64,000 nucleotides of DNA from Acanthosepion lycidas (taxonomy: Eukaryota; Mollusca; Cephalopoda; Sepiida; Sepiidae): assembly GCA_963932145.1 (NCBI GenBank), contig OZ010595.1, positions 74,433,090-74,497,089 of the forward strand. Direction: 5' to 3'. Positions 55,154 to 64,000 of the stretch are shown in pieces. Each line of letters opens with the position of its first letter. The first letter of the stretch is position 1. The translations under genes were made by a program, and so were the position numbers. Under the pieces are notes generated by a model. The model had not been told where the DNA came from. It saw only the letters and a list, made by a program, of their open reading frames with translations, and did not search any database.

Positions 55154-55304
55154 CCAGGAAAGAATGAACAGCTCTGAAAGAGTCTGCCGAAAAGTAGCCT
55201 ATATGAAATGGCAGAACTTCAATATTAATTAAAAACCAGGTTGGCAGTGACTGGCCACTACTATCAGTTTCATGTACTTGCACACAATCATCAGGCAGCC
55301 ATAA

Positions 55305-55368
<64 letters not shown>
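55095..55368. repeat. Two long (TA)n arrays
   Basis: TA runs at 55095-55151 and 55311-55368, each nearly 60 bp, separated by about 160 bp of unassigned sequence. Confidence 0.95.
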
Positions 55369-55369
<1 letters not shown>

Positions 55370-55371
<2 letters not shown>

Positions 55372-55814
55372 ACAGTTTTGGTTAAATAGTTTAGATATAT
55401 TATGTCAATTAGTTTTCATTGTGATCATTTCATATATATAAAAATCAAGCATAATTTCCTGATGAAGATCTGGCTGACTACAATTGTTTATTTTCACAAA
55501 TCTCACTGACTTTACAGCTATTCCATTCTCGGTGATTTGAGATGGTGAATATATTATGAATGTATGACTTATTATGACATCTTCGATTAGCCAAGGTGGG
55601 AATAAAATGCCCAGTTCAATGAACACCTAATGCCAACTGGTTGAAGAATGTATGACTGTTAGGCAGGAAACTGACAGTCGTGGTCAGTCAGACCTGCACC
55701 AGGAAATTATGATTTATGTAATTTGCTCTGCCATTACAGTATTGAAGCCTTTTCTTTACTGTTCATCTATTCAATTATGCTCCTTTTCTAGCTGATTAGG
55801 TTTTTTATATCTGT

Positions 55815-55846
<32 letters not shown>

Positions 55847-56085
55847 GTAAATCAATTTAAACTTTAAACTTGGTGGGTGAAAAAACCTGGATAGCACAAT
55901 TTTCAAACTGGCATCCAAGGAAAAAATTATAAAAAAAAAAGAAAGAACCAGAAACTTCGAAAAAAGGTGAAGGAAATCGTCAAGTACCTTAAATTTCTGC
56001 AATAAAGAAAAAAATCCCCAGCGGGTAATAAATTAAAAACAAAGAGTGGTCAATACGCTTAATAGAGCAAAGATAAAATAAATAA
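55370..56085. other. Unassigned AT-rich DNA
   Basis: Another TA run at 55819-55844. No gene recognised. Confidence 0.5.
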
Positions 56086-56086
56086 A

Positions 56087-56211
56087 TCCTAATGAGCCAT
56101 GTACAACCTACCTAGATTTCACCACATGGGATCATCAGGGTGAACTAGTTAGTTCACCCTGATGATCCTATGTGATGAAACATAGGTAGGTAGTACCTGG
56201 CTCATTAGGAT
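56087..56211. repeat. 125-bp near-perfect palindrome
   Basis: TCCTAATGAGCCATGTACAA ... GGATCATCAGGGTGAACTAG is followed by its inverse, CTAGTTAGTTCACCCTGATG ... GGCTCATTAGGA. About 60 bp per arm with a handful of mismatches and virtually no spacer. Flanked on the right by TA/TG microsatellites. Confidence 0.85.
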
Positions 56212-56217
56212 TCATAT

Positions 56218-56267
56218 GTATATATATATATATATTTCTCACTCCTTTATATGTGTGTATGTTATTC

Positions 56268-56309
<42 letters not shown>

Positions 56310-56463
56310 AGATAATAGGCTGGTGAAAGAAATTTGAGAGAAGAAAAAAATAATAATATTTATAAGACTAATAATAATTATTATATATCAGTATGCATTT
56401 TGTCAGAATGGAAGCATGATGAGAAATATTTTAAAAATCAGAATTTTGGGACACACCTGTATG

Positions 56464-56495
<32 letters not shown>

Positions 56496-56500
56496 TAGAG
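56218..56500. repeat. TA, TG and GA microsatellites
   Basis: TA at 56218-56234 and 56270-56285, TG to 56310, TA then GA at 56464-56505. Confidence 0.9.
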
Positions 56501-56509
56501 AGAGAGAAA

Positions 56510-57235
56510 ATCTATTTTTTATCATTTCTATAGGGTCTCTTTTTAAGCTTTCTTGGAGGCAACTTTTATTGATAATTCTCCTGTCTGAATCCTCTCTCTA
56601 TTCCATGATTTTTCCATTTCTTCATCATCTCAGTTTCTTACAAGCACAGTGATTACAACATATTATCTGTCTTTTATTGGCTATAATTCTATATAATGCA
56701 GAGTGAAGATGCAGATCTCAGATTGTTGAAGTTTTTATAGCAAAGTGCATACCTCTGTCTTCTTGCGGCTTCATCACCCAACTGAAATTTTAATGTCTGT
56801 AATTACCTATTGATAACATTTCTTTTCTGCAAATTGCTATCTGAATGCTTCAGCATTGAATCATGGAAATTATCCAAGGAACTTGAAACTTAAGAAACTG
56901 TGTAGAAACTCCAAATTCACTCTCAAACATTCATTATCATCTGTAAAAATAAGGGATAGATAAGTGATTCTCACATGGGAGACACTTGGCTCCTGGGAAA
57001 GAAATTCCATATCTAAAGAGAGGAATATTATTTGGAGAGTAATTGGGAAGGAGTTTCAAGAATGAATTCTGTATATTGTGTATCTATTGAGTCAACCAAA
57101 AAGATTGTTTGATTTATTAAGTAAATTTTCTAATAAGCAAACAAAATGTTTGGACAATGCAATATAAATATGCACCAATCTCAAATTAACAGAACACAAA
57201 AAAAACTACCATTTCTGACCTAACACTTTCACTAG
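56510..57235. other. Unassigned AT-rich DNA
   Basis: No gene or family recognised. Confidence 0.5.
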
Positions 57236-57239
57236 CACA

Positions 57240-57595
57240 TTGTTGTCAGGCTGTGCTGCCCTATTTGGGGAAAATATGAAATTGCCATTTACTGGAATTT
57301 AATGACTGTAATGACCCTGACAGCAATTTCACATGGGTGCTGTCATTTTGGTTTCAATCAGATACTCAGCAGTACAGGCTAAGTTTTACAACACCCCCAA
57401 TATAATAAAAATACTGTGCTGGTTCATTTGAGAGGAAAAATAGAAAATTGTCATTTATTGGAAATAAATAACTATAAAGACACTGATGGTGATTTCTTGT
57501 GGGCACTGCCACTTGGCTTTTGATCAAATACTCTGCAGTACAGACTAAGCAAAACAACACCCCCAAACCACAATATAATAAAAATACATAGCAGG
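57240..57595. repeat. Repeat H, two tandem copies of about 170 bp
   Basis: TTGCCATTTACTGGAATTTA, AATTTCACATGGGTGCTGTC and ACTCAGCAGTACAGGCTAAG (copy 1) recur as TTGTCATTTATTGGAAATAA, ATTTCTTGTGGGCACTGCC and ACTCTGCAGTACAGACTAAG (copy 2). A third copy is at 58850-59000. Confidence 0.75.
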
Positions 57596-57939
57596 TTAAA
57601 TTGTATGCTACTATATGTCTGTGTTGGTTTGGAAATAGCACTGCCAGTTAGTTCATAATATGAATGAATGTGAAAGACTAACATTTCAAGTTTTATAAAG
57701 ACATAAGAACTTAAAGACATAAGTAAATCCACAGTAGCAGAAATGTTAATTAAAGTGTTAGGTTTGTATTAAAAAAAATTTCTTGAAAAGCTTTACATAT
57801 ATTTGACATTTCTTGTCCTATATCTAATGGTATTCAAATCCATGGCCTTCTCACTCCTATTATAGGAGCCCATCACTGATTAACCATGTCTTCAGTGTAG
57901 CTGTACTTACCACGCCTGGCCAATTGTGGGTTGGTGATA

Positions 57940-58275
57940 CTATTTAACCCATAGTTTGGGTGGATGGTCATTGACTGAGGAGCTCATCAGCTCTTGTTTT
58001 TTGTCATGCTGGGGTTCCACTAGTTTGGTAAGAGAGTTAGTTTAGTCACTTCTTCAAGACCATTTGCCAACCAAGGCTATAGATCCCAGTTTGTCCTGCT
58101 ATTTACCTTATGGTAAGCTGGGTATGAATCCATCTCTTCTCCCATGGATGGATTCATACCTTTCCCAAGGGTATTTGCACATAAGTGAATACAAAAAAAC
58201 TCGACTAAAATTTAAACCTGGGTCTCCGATTCCTCAATCTGAACTGCTATCCATTATCCCACCATACCTTCACTT
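57940..58275 (-). repeat. SINE-A copy, minus strand, with associated flank
   Basis: Minus strand from 58275: GGTGGGATAATGGATAGCAG, AGGAATCGGAGACCCAGGTT, CTTGGGAAAGGTATGAATCC, then after an inverted ATGAATCCATC word, CCATAAGGTAAATAGCAGGA and CCTTGGTTGGCAAATGG. The flank GGTGGATGGTCATTGACTGA (57960) recurs at 58640 with the next partial copy. Confidence 0.7.
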
Positions 58276-58634
58276 TAATGATATACATTTCTAATACCTT
58301 TCATACTGGCCCCACCCAACATCTGCCTTCACTTTTTTTTCTAATATCTTTCATATTAACCCTCACCACCTTTGTGTTTTTTTTTGTTTTTTTTTATAAA
58401 AGATTTCATTCTTTATATTGTTGATTATTTTTATGATTGGGTTTCTTTTAAGTGATAGTCACATCTGGTACATTCTCAGTTATTGAGATTGGTCCATCTG
58501 ATTAATTTTTAATTCAGAAAGAAAAGGCAACAAATGTTTTCACTTACTCATCAAGAATAAGGATTAAAAGGAGAATAAGTAGAAACATGCTCTTCTCACT
58601 TGTCTGGATGATTTCTTTGCCAATACACATTCCT

Positions 58635-59000
58635 TAGTTGGGGTGGATGGTCATTGACTGAGGAGTTCATTTGCTCTTTAACACTCTTTTTGTGTTGCTG
58701 GGGTTCCACTTACCCTCCTCACTAGACCAGTTTAGTCACCAAGTACTCAAGTTTTGAATTTGGAGTTGTCCTACTTAGAGACCAGTTGCCAAACAAGTTT
58801 ATAGATCTGTTTGTCCTGCTATTTACCTGAATTTTTATAGCATTGTTTCCTGACTGTGCTGGCTCATGTGAGAAAAAAAATTGCCATTTACTGGAAATAA
58901 GTAACTATAAAGCCACTCCTGTTGATTTCACATAAGTACTTCTACTTGGCTTTTGATTGGATACTTTGCAGTACAGATTAATCAAACATACAAACACTAT
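58635..59000 (-). repeat. Partial SINE-A with flank, then repeat H copy 3
   Basis: GGTGGATGGTCATTGACTGA and GCTGGGGTTCCACTTACC copy 57955-58030. ACCAGTTGCCAAACAAGTTT with TGTCCTGCTATTTACCT is minus-strand SINE-A body. From 58850 the repeat H words TTGCCATTTACTGGAAATAA and ACTTTGCAGTACAGATTAA follow. Confidence 0.65.
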
Positions 59001-59009
59001 TGACCAACA

Positions 59010-59180
59010 TTTTATCATGTTTTAATAATGTATCTATACATCAACAGCAGCTATTATAAGTTTTATAAAGACTTATAAATACACTTTAAAAATAGATATG
59101 TAGGCAAAATAAAGACTTAAATAATTAAATTTTCTGCCATTTTTGATAGTTTTTGAGAGATTTAGAATTTATGAAAATAG
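59010..59180. repeat. Minisatellite, left flank of the Tc1 relic
   Basis: TATAAGTTTTATAAAGACTT and ATACACTTTAAAAATAGATA are the same unit type as at 60510-60800. Confidence 0.5.
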
Positions 59181-60507
59181 ACTGACTGACTGAAGTTATT
59201 ATGGAGATTAAACTAATATTAGCTTAAGACCCTCTGAAATCTAATAAAAACTATTTTTCCATAATATATGTTGAAACATGGGCAAAGGGAAGGATCTAAC
59301 AACTGCTGAAAAGCAGAAAATAGAAAATTTATTAAATGAGGGAATGTTCATATTGAAGATATCAAAGGAGCTTTGCAGAGATCATTGAATGACAAAGAAG
59401 GCTGTTGAAAATATAACTGAGTGAAGAAGTCAAAGCAAAGGAAAAGGCTTTAAGAACTTGCTTCCTCGAGATGAACATAAACTAAAGTGAGTTTTAGTGA
59501 AACAGCCCTTTTTGACCAGTGCTCAGATCTTTGAAAAAGCTGAAATTGAGGGAGTTAAGAAGGACAAAAGGTTTAGAATAATTTGTAAATTGGGATCTGT
59601 AAAAACCCCCTAGGCAACCTCCCCTCTTAAAAGCAAATATTTTAAATCTTCAAAATTGGGCAAAGAAATACATAAAAATTGACTTTTCTAAAGTAATTTT
59701 CATGGACAAATCTTGAGTGGCATTTGACTTGATAGATAAGCCAAAGAATGGGTTTTATCCAATTCAAACTGTGGCTAAAAGAAGGCAACAAAGAGGTGGT
59801 AGTGTTATGATGCTGTTGCCCAAAACCATTATTGAAACATTCAAATTAAATGAAGCAGTTAAACTGAAAAGTGCTAAGTATTGTACAAGTCCCAGTCTCA
59901 CACTTTCAGAGTGAAGTGTGTATTTATACCTGACAATGCTCCTTATGTATCTAAGCTTGCCTGTGAATTATTTGAGCATAAAAGATTTACAGGAGAGAAG
60001 ATAATGGAATGGCAACCATCTGAATCTGATTGAAAATCTATGGGCAATTGTGAAGATGAAATTATATGAAGGTGGCAAACAGTATAACAGCAAAGCAGAC
60101 CTAAGGGAAGCAATTGAACATGATAAAGTAAAAACAAAATTAAAACCAATGGATAATAGATTACTGGCTGTTATTAAGAATAATAGTCACTATATTAAAA
60201 TATAAAGGATCCAAAGACTTATATGTATTTGTTATTTGTTCTATTATTGGTGTTGATCAATTTTTGATGATTTTATTATGATTTTTATTGGAGTGAAATG
60301 TAATTATTTGGTTTTGCCTAATAACTTCAGATGATAGTTTTTTAGAATACATCAAATAACTTCAATAAAACATATTGATACTACTTATAATTTTAACTCG
60401 AGCATTGTTTTGACATTTAAATTGATTGTTTAAAATTTCACAATTTTTTTCAAGCCAAGTTTGAATTATTGAATTTTGTATGAATCTTAATAACTTCAGA
60501 CAGAGTA
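59181..60507 (+). mobile_element. Tc1-type DNA transposon, degraded
   Basis: Left end ACTGACTGACTGAAGTTATTA and the inverted right end (TAATAACTTCAGACAGAG, ending about 60505) share TGAAGTTATTA. Two more TAACTTCA words lie inside the right arm (60318 and 60352), which may be remnants of inner repeats. About 1.3 kb, the usual size for Tc1. Confidence 0.7.
59280..60205 (+). pseudogene. Tc1-like transposase, many lesions
   Basis: Starts MGKGKDLTTAEKQKIENLL, then ISKELCRDH, a stop, and MTKKAVENIT: a helix-turn-helix pair. The first catalytic Asp is in VIFMDKS (59699 on; usual Glu after it is Lys). QQRGGSVMM is the GGGSVMVWG segment. The second Asp is in PDNAPYVSK (59930). LIENLWAIVK (60026 on) carries the Glu. 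At least six stops or shifts. Inactive and older than the Tc1 copy at 33348. Confidence 0.8.
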
Positions 60508-60509
60508 TA

Positions 60510-60800
60510 TATACATTAACAGGCAATAAATTTTGTTAAGAGTTATAAGTACATCTTAAAGCATATATATAGATTGATATCAGGCAATGTAGGCTTTCTT
60601 AAAACTCGTAATGTCATAATGTATGATTTGAAAAAGTATATATACATCAACAGTTGGCAATATAAGTTTCATAAAGACATAAGTACATTTTAAAAATATA
60701 CATTGACAGCAGGCAATACAAGTTTTGTAATAAACTTATAAGTATATTTTAAAAACATAATACACACTAACAACAACAAGCAATGTAAATTTTTTCAATA
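60510..60800. repeat. Minisatellite, right flank of the Tc1 relic
   Basis: Degenerate unit of about 70-80 bp: ACATCAACAG, GGCAATATAAGTTTCATAAA, GACATAAGTACATTTTAAAA. About four units. A TA run follows at 60800-60823. Confidence 0.7.
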
Positions 60801-60839
60801 TATATATATATATATATATATACATAATATCCAAGATCG

Positions 60840-61588
60840 ATAGCATGACTTGGAGTTTCATGCAGTTTGTATAATCTTCAGGTGTGAAGATATTCCGACC
60901 ATTAAATAGTTCACATTCTTGTGGTGCTTATTCCAAATTGTGTGTTAAAACTTGTTTATTTAATTATTTCTGCATAAAATATTAGAATTAACTATTAATA
61001 ATTTATATCATTCAAATTTATAAGTTCAGAAAGCAAAAAATAAAAAAAATAAAAGATAAACAAAAAAAAAATGTTTTTAAATCATTTACATTTGAATTTG
61101 CTTTCAAAAGTAAACAATAAATCAAGGCAGGTAACTCTCAATTTTTTAACCAAAGATACCTTAATTATACGGATTAGCTGAAACTAGACCATAAGTTAGA
61201 AAAATAATATGAGGGTGCAAATATTTAAAAAATAATACGTCTGGACTATATATCTAATTTACTTATAAAGGTGAAATTATATATACACACACATATAAAT
61301 TAACTGAGTCCAATAATATTGGATTGTATGTGTGTATAGGTAGAAATGTTATTTATGATGGGTTCTAAGAATATTAAAAGTTGTTGCATATTATATTAAA
61401 ATTCATAAAATCTATTTTGCAATCTCTTTTAATCGGAGTTAATGTGTTTGAGCAGGTGCTCGGATTTGTGGATACATGTGGGAATTAATTTGAACCTTGC
61501 ATTCAGCAAGTTCAGGTTATTTAAGTGTTTTATTATAATAAGCTTCTCCAACGAACACAAGTTACATCTGTCTCCCTTTCCATTGTGA
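60840..61588. other. Unassigned AT-rich DNA
   Basis: No gene or family recognised. Confidence 0.5.
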
Positions 61589-61589
61589 A

Positions 61590-61665
61590 TATGACACTAA
61601 AGATGAGGACAACAGTCTGAACAATGTAAATAATGTAAATAATTACAATACCTCATCTCTATATA
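61590..61665 (+). repeat. SINE-D body fragment
   Basis: ACTAAAGATGAGGACAACAG, TCTGAACAATGTAAATAATG and ATACCTCATCTC match the plus-oriented arms of the family. A minisatellite word (GACAGCAGGCAACAAG) follows. Confidence 0.7.
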
Positions 61666-61669
61666 TGTA

Positions 61670-62540
61670 TATTGACAGCAGGCAACAAGTTTTGTAAATT
61701 AATGAGGTTTGGAAAGTAGAGGTGTGGTCACAGAACATAGTTTGTGAAATAGCTGTTTTCCAGATTTTTGTAGGCTTAATTTATACAGAAATTAATTCCC
61801 TCTGTAAAATTATAACGTTGAAAAAAATATCAGATGACAATTCAAAATGATGGAGGAATAGAGGAAATCTAGGATCACAAGGAGAGAAACATTATCCAGA
61901 ACTGTGAGAACCCTAGCAATAAATATGCAACTTCTACTCACTCTGGGAGACATTCTTTTGTTATGGCATATTTCAATTCACTTATATCTTGAGATACATT
62001 TCAACAAAACCTATAAAGAAACTTGGATTCTTTTACCAGTATAGCCATAAAATTTTATTTGCTAAAATCTGATATATTTCAATTTACTTTTTGCCTAAAA
62101 GGCTACCTTCTTTTCTTCTTGAATCCAGAAATTCATCTCTCTACTTGTTGCCATTTTTCATTGTTATAGTGAGTGGGAAGCTACAACCAGAAGGCTTACG
62201 TGCACTGTTTTCTTAAAAGATAACCTTTTATAGCTAAATAATATATTTTCAGTCAGTCTGTCTTTTACTGCCTGCAATAAGAATTCAGAATCTGAGTATG
62301 CCTAAGAAGAGTAAAAGGGTGCAAAAATCTTGTCAGTTGTCTGCTTTCTTCCATTTTAGTTCTTTCTACTTTAAAGCTGTGCAAAAAAAAAAGTTGCCCA
62401 TGAAAATACATTTTTGATGTACATGGTTTTGTTTTACAGTTTTAGCTGTTAGATTTTTAGATGTTGGTAAACTTTTTGTGTGTAAGTACGCATTTATGTA
62501 TACAAAAATGCCTGAGTAAAGTTGGATGAGAATTCAAGAG
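61670..62540. other. Unassigned AT-rich DNA
   Basis: No gene or family recognised. Confidence 0.5.
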
Positions 62541-62544
62541 AATA

Positions 62545-63000
62545 GTAAATATTTACACTATTTAGATTGTTTAGACTATTGTCCTCATCTTTGTTATCAT
62601 ATTCACAATATTTACACAATTGTGCATTCCGGCCTTCTTCAGGTGATTAGAATTTTAAACCAAGCCCTTTATTTCCACTGGATTAGATTGTTCTACTTCT
62701 ACATGCCTTGCCTCTTCAAGATATTTCAGTTTCAGTTATTTCCCTTAGTAATTCAACTGCCCAAGTTTTTGTTCAACCTCTGCTTGTGGTCAGGTATTGA
62801 ACTCACAATTCTTTGGGTTAAGTCACTGGATTACTTCAACCAATGCTTTTATCCACTGGGCCAGGTTCAAAATTCCAATCACCTGAAGAAGACTAGAGTA
62901 TACAATGGCCAATACGTTGTGAATATGACAACAAAGATGAGGTCAACAACCTGAACAATATAAATAGTTACAATACCTCATCTCAGAAATATAGACAGAT
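62545..63000. repeat. SINE-D, full minus copy facing a plus body
   Basis: The minus strand from 62880 shows the whole family: head CTGGCCCAGTGGATAAAAGC (box A) and TGTGAGTTCAATACCTGACC (box B), a 130-bp middle (CTTGGGCAGTTGAATTACTA, AAATAAAGGGCTTGG), then CACCTGAAGAAGGCCGGAAT, TTGTGAATATGATAACAAAG and ATGAGGACAATAGTC. From 62875 a plus-strand body of another copy follows (CACCTGAAGAAGACTAGAGT, GAATATGACAACAAAGATGA, CAGAAATATAGACAGATA). Confidence 0.75.
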
Positions 63001-63004
63001 ATAG

Positions 63005-63420
63005 AATGGCAAATATATAAAAATTTTGTTAAATTTTTACTTTGACATGTTTCCTTGACAGATCAGCACCATAAGAAAAAGAATTTTATTTTGCAAAAAC
63101 AAAATCTATATTAGCAAGACAAAATGTAATTCATGTTAAGCATCTAGACCAGTGATTCTCAACTTTTTTTTACCCATGGACGTTTACTCTATATTTTTTT
63201 TTTTTTGGTGGAACCCAAGAACAATTTAATGAAAAAAAAAAAGCTTATTTTATTTTTACTAATAGATAAGTTCAGGAATTGTATTATAGAAATAGTAAAT
63301 GTATATGATTTTTTTTAAAAGTAAAACTAACTTAATAAAAATAAACTTGTATTTAATTGCTAAATTCTATGGAACATTTATATAGTAAAACAACTTTTTT
63401 TTTTTGAGGGGTGGACTCCA
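63005..63420. other. Unassigned AT-rich DNA
   Basis: T and A runs near 63165-63245. Nothing recognised. Confidence 0.5.
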
Positions 63421-63424
63421 AGGA

Positions 63425-63970
63425 GGCACAGTAGAGTAATGGTTAGCAGCTTGGACTGAGGAATCGGAGAGCTGAGTTCAAATTCCATTCAAATCCATTA
63501 AATTCTCTTATGTGCTAATACTCTTGGGAAAGGTATGAATCCTCTTTTGCTCCCCACTCCAGCTATGGATAAATAGCAGGACAGACTGGGTTCCATAGCC
63601 TTGGATAGCAACTGGTCTCCCACAGAAAGAAAGCAGAAAGACATGGCAACCTACTGCAGGAAAAAATCTGCCTCATCAGTCATGTATCAAAAGATACATG
63701 ATCACCTCAGTGTGTATCATGCATGACACATAACTGACTGATATTCAGTTACATGCTAATACCCTTAGGAAAGGTATTAATCCTCTTCTTCTCCCCCCAG
63801 CTATGGATAAATAGCAGGACAGACCAGATTCTATAGCCTTGGATGGCAACTGGGCTACCGCAGAAAGAAATGGCAACCTTCTGCGGAAAAAATCTGCCTC
63901 ATCGGTAAAGTATCGAAAGATACATGATCACCTCAGCATGTATCATGCATGGCACATAACTGATTGACTT
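63425..63970 (+). repeat. SINE-A, one full copy followed by a headless copy
   Basis: Full copy 63425-63735: GTAGAGTAATGGTTAGCAGC (box A), GAGTTCAAATTCCATTC (box B), CTTGGGAAAGGTATGAATCC, AATAGCAGGACAGACTGGGT, GTCATGTATCAAAAGATACA, GCATGACACATAACTGACTG. The second starts inside the body at ACATGCTAATACCC (63752) and ends with the same GGCACATAACTGATTGA. The joint lies exactly after the tail, as in tandem insertion or template switching. Confidence 0.8.
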
Positions 63971-64000
63971 TGTGGACCCCAGTAATATTACATGGACTCT

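Noticed and set aside
55005..55441. Frames with runs of Tyr-Ile
   Set aside because: These are translations of (TA)n microsatellites.
62526..62954. A 142-residue plus-strand frame as a gene
   Set aside because: It reads through the SINE-D foldback on the antisense side of the tRNA-like head and has no recognisable domain.
1..64000. A new multi-gene system (defence, biosynthesis or similar)
   Set aside because: I found no set of intact neighbouring genes. All protein-like signals are relics of transposable elements.

Overview
This window looks like repeat-dominated, non-coding DNA from an AT-rich invertebrate genome. There are no operons or ribosome-binding sites. Microsatellites of (TA)n and (TG)n are abundant, reverse-transcriptase and transposase relics are mutated, and SINEs with tRNA-like and 5S-rRNA-like heads are common. 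I found no host protein-coding exon, no intact tRNA or rRNA gene and no CRISPR array. The mix (Penelope-like, Jockey-like and RTE-like retroelements, Tc1 elements, tRNA-derived SINEs, long TA arrays) would fit a mollusc such as a cephalopod, but that is an impression and is not proven by the sequence.

Layout. 0.3-5 kb: clusters of a tRNA-derived SINE (here SINE-A), an 80-bp mariner-type MITE, a LINE 3' relic, and an inverted cluster of a second SINE (SINE-D). 5.2-9.0 kb: a nested structure, with an internally deleted Gypsy LTR retrotransposon (minus strand, two LTRs, 5-bp target duplication) inside a DD37D mariner relic, itself set in AT-rich minisatellite. 9-20 kb: mostly unassigned AT-rich DNA with a 5S-tRNA composite SINE, other SINEs, a LINE relic, a Penelope-like relic and a DDE transposase relic. 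20-31 kb: a graveyard of Jockey-like and RTE-like LINE 3' ends and a 1.1-kb polypurine block. 31-35.5 kb: a terminal-inverted-repeat element, an interrupted 5S-tRNA SINE, a second mariner-type MITE, a nearly complete Tc1 element with IR/DR ends inserted in a TA array, and a nested palindrome. 35.5-43 kb: the longest Jockey-like relic, a piggyBac-type MITE inside another repeat (family F), and a Penelope-like element with a GIY-YIG domain broken by two insertions. 44-46.4 kb: a GC-richer block between two direct repeats. 46.5-54.6 kb: transposase relics, a family F copy with two minisatellites, another 5S-tRNA SINE, a piggyBac relic and more LINE and SINE copies. 55-64 kb: microsatellites, a long hairpin, repeat H, a Tc1 relic in a minisatellite, and SINE-D and SINE-A clusters.

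No genes here work together as a pathway. The window is best read as a record of nested insertions. The most interesting items are the composite 5S-rRNA/tRNA SINE, a 3' tail shared by otherwise unrelated repeat families, the piggyBac-type MITE whose insertion site can be read directly, and the three-level Gypsy-in-mariner-in-minisatellite nest. Family letters (A, C, D, E, F, G, H) are labels used only in this report.
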